From Symsagittifera roscoffensis (taxonomy: Eukaryota > Xenacoelomorpha > Acoela > Convolutidae): DNA of 64,000 bases. Within the stretch, counting starts at the first letter, position 1; each line of letters begins with the position of its first letter. The stretch covers positions 46,205,785 through 46,269,784 of the forward strand of contig NC_087068.1 in assembly GCF_963678635.1 (NCBI RefSeq), given 5' to 3'. The notes under the pieces were generated by a model, which saw only the letters and a program-made list of their open reading frames with translations, had not been told where the DNA came from and made no database searches. Both the position numbers and the translations under genes were made by a program. Below, piece after piece: positions 58,374-64,000 of this stretch.

Positions 58374-60563
58374 ATAAGCTAAGAAAACCAGCCTACACTC
58401 ATAATTTGATATTAAACCAAAATGATTATAGCCTGGACAAAAACCTTTGAATCCATCTTCTCATAGAAAAAAGTTAGTTTATTTTAAATGTTCATGAAAA
58501 TGACTACTAGTTCTTATGTTGTTTTTCGTCATAGCAACCAAGCAGAATGTCAAATCGTTTTTGGCGTTTTCACAATTGCGTAAAAAAGGCCACTTACTAT
58601 CGGCTGCCGAGGTACCTCGAGAGCGTATCATAAGGAAGGGCCACATCCCGAACTGTTTTTGACATCTACAGCGGATCTCCTCCTTCAGTTGGAAGAGTTC
58701 TCTGACGATGAAGGAGCGGAAAGCTTTCTGCAAAGAAGGAAGACAAGGATCTGGAAGGATAAGGTGGAAACGATTACAGTAAAATTCTGGGAGCGGTTTA
58801 GAGATCAAGTTAAAAAGACAAATTTTTATACGAGTGAATGATTCCAGTTAAGGAGCGAGAATCCCTAGGCGCACCGTTTCTTCGGTACTCTATTCAGACG
58901 TTTCTTGAGTCTTTCGAGTAAAAAATCTTCTTCGATTCGATAATTTCTTCAAATCACGGCAGAACACAGGAGACGATGTAGTCAACGAGCAAGTGGCATG
59001 GCGTCAGTTGGAGATGAAACGAGCACTGAAGGTTGGATCTGGATTAAAGGCCTTTGTGGAGGATTATCCGGAGGCCGCGAATATCCAGCGGCCGCTAAGT
59101 TGAAGTTATTTTTTTCATCTCTAAGCCAATTCAGTCTTCCTAATTAAGTCTCAAAAATCAATAGTTTCCAAAAAAAAACAAGCTGATGTGGCTTTTTTTG
59201 GATGACTTATACATCCTACGATAATTATTAATTTTTTTTATGTGAATATTTGATTTTGAACACTTTTTGTTTTCAAACTATAAAGCAAATTTAAACATTT
59301 TCCAGATAACATGAAGATGTAGCTTGTTCAGGATGACAAAACCCAAAAATTCAATAATTACCGAAATAGCATGACGACTTACCTTGATCTGCCTGAATCA
59401 TCACTCTATTTAGACTAGTAAGATGTTTTAAATGTTGTTTTTTGTAAACAATTTTTGTCCGCATAGCTAGCTTACTAAAATCATTAATTTCCGAACCATC
59501 TTGACGATGTAGTTTGTTCAAGATGACTCATTTATCATATGATACAGATTCAATGTTGTTTTTCGACTACATGCTTTTTGAACTTCATAAACAGGTGCAG
59601 AATTAGAACGGTTTTTGAGATAAAGTGATAATCTATATTCAATGGATGACTCGTACATCTTATGATGAAACCTAACCAAATATTCAAGGTTTAATTCCAA
59701 TTCAAAGCGAATTTTTTAATGAGTATGTACAAAATTTATTACTTTTTGAAATAATCTGAGGATGTTGTAGCCTGCGTTGGATGACTCCTACATCTTATGA
59801 TAAAGGTTAACTTTCAATTTTTTTTTACTTCTAGTTCCATTCTCTTCACATCTATGTCCAAAATTTCAAAAACAAAACTTTTGAGCTAACTTGACGATAT
59901 AGCCTGTCAAATTAAAATGTTCAAAAGTTTTACAATTTCTGTATAACCGAATTGCAATTTTTCCTGCTAATATTCCTGGTTATTGTCAAAACTTTGTACT
60001 TTTTGAGCACTTATCAACTACATGAACAGAAACACGTATATTTTTTAATCAAAAACTCTGCAGCTTTGTTTATGATTTCAATCTTGAGGTTTGTGTTAAA
60101 TTGAGAAACTATCTTTTATAACTCATTTTCATTTTCCGAAAAAACCATGTTTTTTTTTCATTCTGAATTCTCGGTCCATTTCATGGACGTTCGTATTCTG
60201 CTCATAGATTAAAGATATTGAATTAGCTCCAGAATAAATTTTCATTTGAAGCTGTAGTAATAAAAAAAGATAGATATAATTTTTACTGTTCTGCTTAAGT
60301 AGGAATTAATCTGTTAGCTCGGTTTAACTTTAATTCTGCCCTAGTCCAACGGCTTGAATAAAGTTTTTAATACCATGCTTACAGCCTTCATGAAAACAGT
60401 AAATTCTACGGGTTAACAAGTAATCATAGACATCTTTGTTTCATTCTTTGATTCATTCTTCATAAATGTTTGTGCGTGTGATAACTGTATCAATCTGCAA
60501 AAGGTTGACCTCACTATTTATAGTTTCCATACCGTTGCTAGAAGATATAATGTTGCTCAGCAA
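58374..60563 (+). repeat. 2-kb array, copy 14 (2190 bp)
   Basis: Full unit, GGTACCTCGAG at 58611, short indel form, with the extra monomers. Nearly identical to copy 13 over the first 1.4 kb. Confidence 0.9.
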
Positions 60564-62647
60564 AAAAAGCTAAGAAAACCAGCCAACACTCATAATTTGA
60601 AATTAAACCAAAACGATTATAGCCTGGACAAAAACCATTGAATCAATCTTCTCATAGACTAAAGTTAGTTTATTTTAAATGTTCATGAAAATGACTACTA
60701 GTTCTAATGTTTTTGTTGGTCATAGCAACCAAGCAGAATGTCAAATCGCCTTTGGCGTTTTCCGAAATGCGTAAAAAAAGCCACTTACTATCGGCTGCCG
60801 AGTTACCTGGAGAGTGTGTCATAAGGAAGGGCTTGGGATGTACCACATCCTGAACTGTTTTTGACATCTACAGCGGTTCTCTTCCTTCAGTTGGAAGAGG
60901 TCTCTGACAATGAAGGAGGACAAGGATCTTGAGGGACAAGGTGGAAACGAGGACAGTGGAATTCTGGGAGCGGTTTAGAGATCAAGTTGAGAAGACAAAT
61001 TTTTAAACGAGTGAATGATTCCAATTATGGAGCGAGAATTGCGAAGGCGCACCGTTTCTTTGGTACTCTATTGAGACGTTTCTTGAGTCTTTCGAGTAAA
61101 AAGTCTTCTTCGACTCAATAATTTCGTCAAATCACGGCAGAACACAGGAGACGATGTAGTCAACGAGCATGTGGAATGCGTCAGTTGGAGATGAAACCAG
61201 TACTGAAGGTTGGATCTCGATTGAAGGCACTTGTGGAAGATTATCCGGAGGCCGCAAATATCCGGAGGCCGCAAATTTGAAGTTGTTTTTTAAATCTAAG
61301 CAAATTCAGTCATTCATACTTTTTTTTGATGTGAGTTGTTGATTTTGAACACTTTGTGTCTTCAAAATAGAGACCAAATTCAAACATTTTCCAGACAAAG
61401 TGAAGTCGTAGCTTGTTCAGGCTGACAAACTCTAAAAATTCAATAATTCCTGCGATAGCATGACGACTTAGCTTTATCTGCCTGAATCATCACTCTATTT
61501 AGACTAGTAAGATGTTTTAAATGTTGTCTTTTGTAAACAATTTTTGTCCGCATAGCTAGCTTAGTAAAGTCATTAACTTCCGAAACCTCTTGACGATGTA
61601 GCTTGTTCAAGATGACTCACACATCATATGATACAGATTCAATGTTTTTTTTTCGACTCCATGCTTTTTGAACTTCATAAGTAGGTCCAGAATTAGAACG
61701 GTTTTTGAGATAAAGTGATAAACTATATTCAATGGATGACTCCTACATCTTATGATGAAACCCTACCAAGTTTTCAAGGTTGAGTTTCAACTCAAAACGA
61801 CTTTTTTAATGAGTATGTACAATATTTGTTACTTTTTGAAATAATCTGAGGATGTTGTAGCATGGGTTGGATGACTCCTACATCTTATGAGAAAGGATAA
61901 CATTCAATTTTTTTAACTTCTAGTTCCTTTTTTTCACAATTATGTCCAAAAACTCAAAAACGAATTTTTGAGCCAACTTGACGATATAACCTGTCAAATG
62001 AAAACGTTCGAAAGTTTCACAATTTGTATATAACCAAATTGCAATTTTTCTTGCTAACACTCCTGGTTATTGTCAAAACTTTGTACTTTTTCAGCGTTTA
62101 TCAACTACATAAACAAAAACATGTTTAATTTTTAATCAAAAACGCAGCAGTTTTTTTCATGATTTCAATCTTGAGGTGTGTGTTAAATTGAGAAACAACC
62201 ATTTAAAACTCAAATTCAATTTTCAAAAAAACGATGTTTGTTTTTCATTCTGAGTTCTCGGTCCATTTCATAAAAATTCATATTCTTCTACATAGATTAA
62301 AGATATTGACATCGCTTCAGAATAATTTCTCATTTGAAGCTGTAGTAATAAAAAAAGATAGATATAATTTTTTCTGTTCTGCTTAAGTAGGAGTTAGTCT
62401 GTTAGCTCGGTTTAACTTTAATTCTGCCCTAGTTCAACGGCTTGAATAGGGTATTTTAATACCGTGTTTACAGCCTTCATTATAACAGTAAATTCCACGG
62501 GTTAACATGTAATCATAGACAAATACTTCTTTGTTTCATACTTCATAAATGTTTGTGCTTGCGATAACTGTATCAATCTGCAAAAGGTTGACCTCACTAT
62601 TTATAGTTTCCATACCGTTGCTAGAAGATAAAATATTGCTCAGCATA
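60564..62647 (+). repeat. 2-kb array, copy 15 (2084 bp)
   Basis: Full unit with diverged core GTTACCTGGAG (60803) and long indel form. About 40 bp of the GC-richer block are lost at about 60917 (GAAGGAGG|ACAAGGATC). Confidence 0.9.
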
Positions 62648-64000
62648 ATAAGCTAAGAAAACCAGCCTACACTCACAGTTTGAAAGTAAACCAAAACGAT
62701 TATAGCCTGGTTGAAGTCATTGAATTAATCTTCTCATAGAATAAATTTAGTTTATTTTTAATGTTCATGAAAACGACCACTGGTTCAAAGGTTGTTTTTG
62801 GTCACAGCCACCAAGCAGAATTTTCAAATCGGCTTTGGCGTTTTCGCAATTGCGTAAAAAAGGCCACCTACTATCGGCTGCCGAGGTACCCCGAGAGTGT
62901 ATCATAAGGAAGGGCCACATCCCGAACTGTTTTTGACATCTACAGCGGTTCTCTTCCTTAATCACGGCAGAACACAGGAGACGATGTGGTCAACGAGCAT
63001 GTGGAATGCGTCAGTTGGAGATGAAACCAGTACTGAAGGTTGGATCTCGATTGAAGGCACTTGTGGAAGATTATCCGGAGGCCGCAAATATCCGGAGGCC
63101 GCAAATTCGAAGTTATTTTTTAAATCTAAGCAAATTCAGTCATCATAAATAAGTCTCAAAAGTCAATAGTTTCCAAAAAACAAGCTGATGTAGCTTTTTT
63201 GGATGACTTATACATCCTACGATAATTATTAACTTTTTTTTGATGTGAGTTGTTGATTTTGAACACTTCGTGTCTTCAAAATAGAGACCAAATTCAAACA
63301 TTTTCCAGATAAAGTGAAGTCGTAGCTTGTTCAGGATGAAAAACTCTAAAAATTCAATAATTCCTGCGATAGCATGACGACTTAGCTTGATCTGCCTGAA
63401 TCATCACTCTATTTAGACTAGTAAGATGTTTTAAATGTTGTCTTTTGTAAACAATTTTTGTCCGCATAGCTAGCTTAGTAAAGTCATTAACTTCCGAAAC
63501 ATCTTGACGATGTATCTTGTTCAAGATGACTCACACATCATATGATACAGATCCAATGTTTTTTTTTCGACTCCATGCTTTTTGAACTTCATAAGTAGGT
63601 CCAGAATTAGAACGGTTTTTGAGATAAAGTGATAAACTATATTCAATGGATGACTCGTACATCTTATGATGAAACCCTACCAAGTTTTCAAGGTTGAGTT
63701 TCAATTCAAAACGACTTTTTTAATGAGTATGTACAATATTTGTTATTTTGAAATAATCTGATGATGTTCTAGCCTGGGTTGGATGACTCCTACATCTTAT
63801 GAGAAAGGATAACATTCAATTTTTCTAACTTCTAGTTCCTTTTTTTCACAATTATGTCCAAAAACTCAAAAACGAATTTTTGAGCCAACTTGACGATATA
63901 ACCTGTCAAATGAAAACGTTCGAAAGTTTCACAATTTGTATATAACCAAATTGCAATTTTTCTTGCTAACACTCCTGGTTATTGTCAAAACTTTGTACTT
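62648..64000 (+). repeat. 2-kb array, copy 16 (runs off the window)
   Basis: GGTACCCCGAG at 62885, short indel form. A deletion of about 390 bp joins TTCTCTTCCTTA to ATCACGGCAGAAC at about 62960. The unit continues beyond the window end, so the array is longer than seen here. Confidence 0.9.

Noticed and set aside
37043-64000. CRISPR array
   Set aside because: Unit length of about 2 kb, animal DNA context and absence of short regular repeats with unique spacers rule it out.

Overview
The window is AT-rich nuclear DNA from an animal, most likely an aquatic invertebrate. The evidence is spliced genes with GT..AG introns, a type II membrane galactose-3-O-sulfotransferase, LINE relics and a Polinton/Maverick-like relic. 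I cannot name the species. A 200-base assembly gap lies at 2731-2930. Most of the window is repeated DNA, and only two host genes look intact.

Region 1 (1-3106): a decayed LINE reverse transcriptase (17-1012), then non-coding DNA. Region 2 (3107-13734): three near-identical 3.4-kb tandem units plus a partial fourth. Each full unit carries a dead LINE ORF1 on the minus strand and a clean 271-nt first-exon candidate on the plus strand. Region 3 (13512-17599): a 1.19-kb tandem duplication and several copies of a short inverted-repeat element whose ends read GGCTCTTTTCCAGT plus a C-tract. Region 4 (17600-23509): three more exons. All splice phases fit from any one of the three first exons to the stop at 23507, giving a predicted protein of about 816 residues. 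It is mostly disordered, has one C-terminal membrane helix, and I do not recognise it. The intron at 17787-20934 is itself swollen by 2.6 copies of an 860-bp repeat. Region 5 (23703-25441, minus): a two-exon galactose-3-O-sulfotransferase, convergent with the preceding gene and only 193 bp away.

Region 6 (about 27088-31660, minus): a decayed Polinton/Maverick-like element. In its own 5'->3' order it holds an integrase, a capsid-type structural protein, a small glycine-rich/basic protein, a major-capsid-like protein and an adenain-type cysteine protease. The protease 3' part is present twice, and a GC-rich 94-nt block with nested stems lies between the two protease copies. Region 7 (31661-37042): low-information DNA with a 210-bp tandem duplication and a small exon-like tract ending in a PKKKRK-type basic motif.

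Region 8 (37043-64000, running off the end): at least 15 full, truncated or hybrid copies of a roughly 2-kb tandem unit. Each full unit has a GC-richer block of about 600 bp with decayed coding sequence and an AT-rich part of about 1.4 kb built from a degenerate subrepeat of about 120-140 bp. It therefore has the two-level structure of a satellite with higher-order organisation, apparently made from a gene or element fragment.
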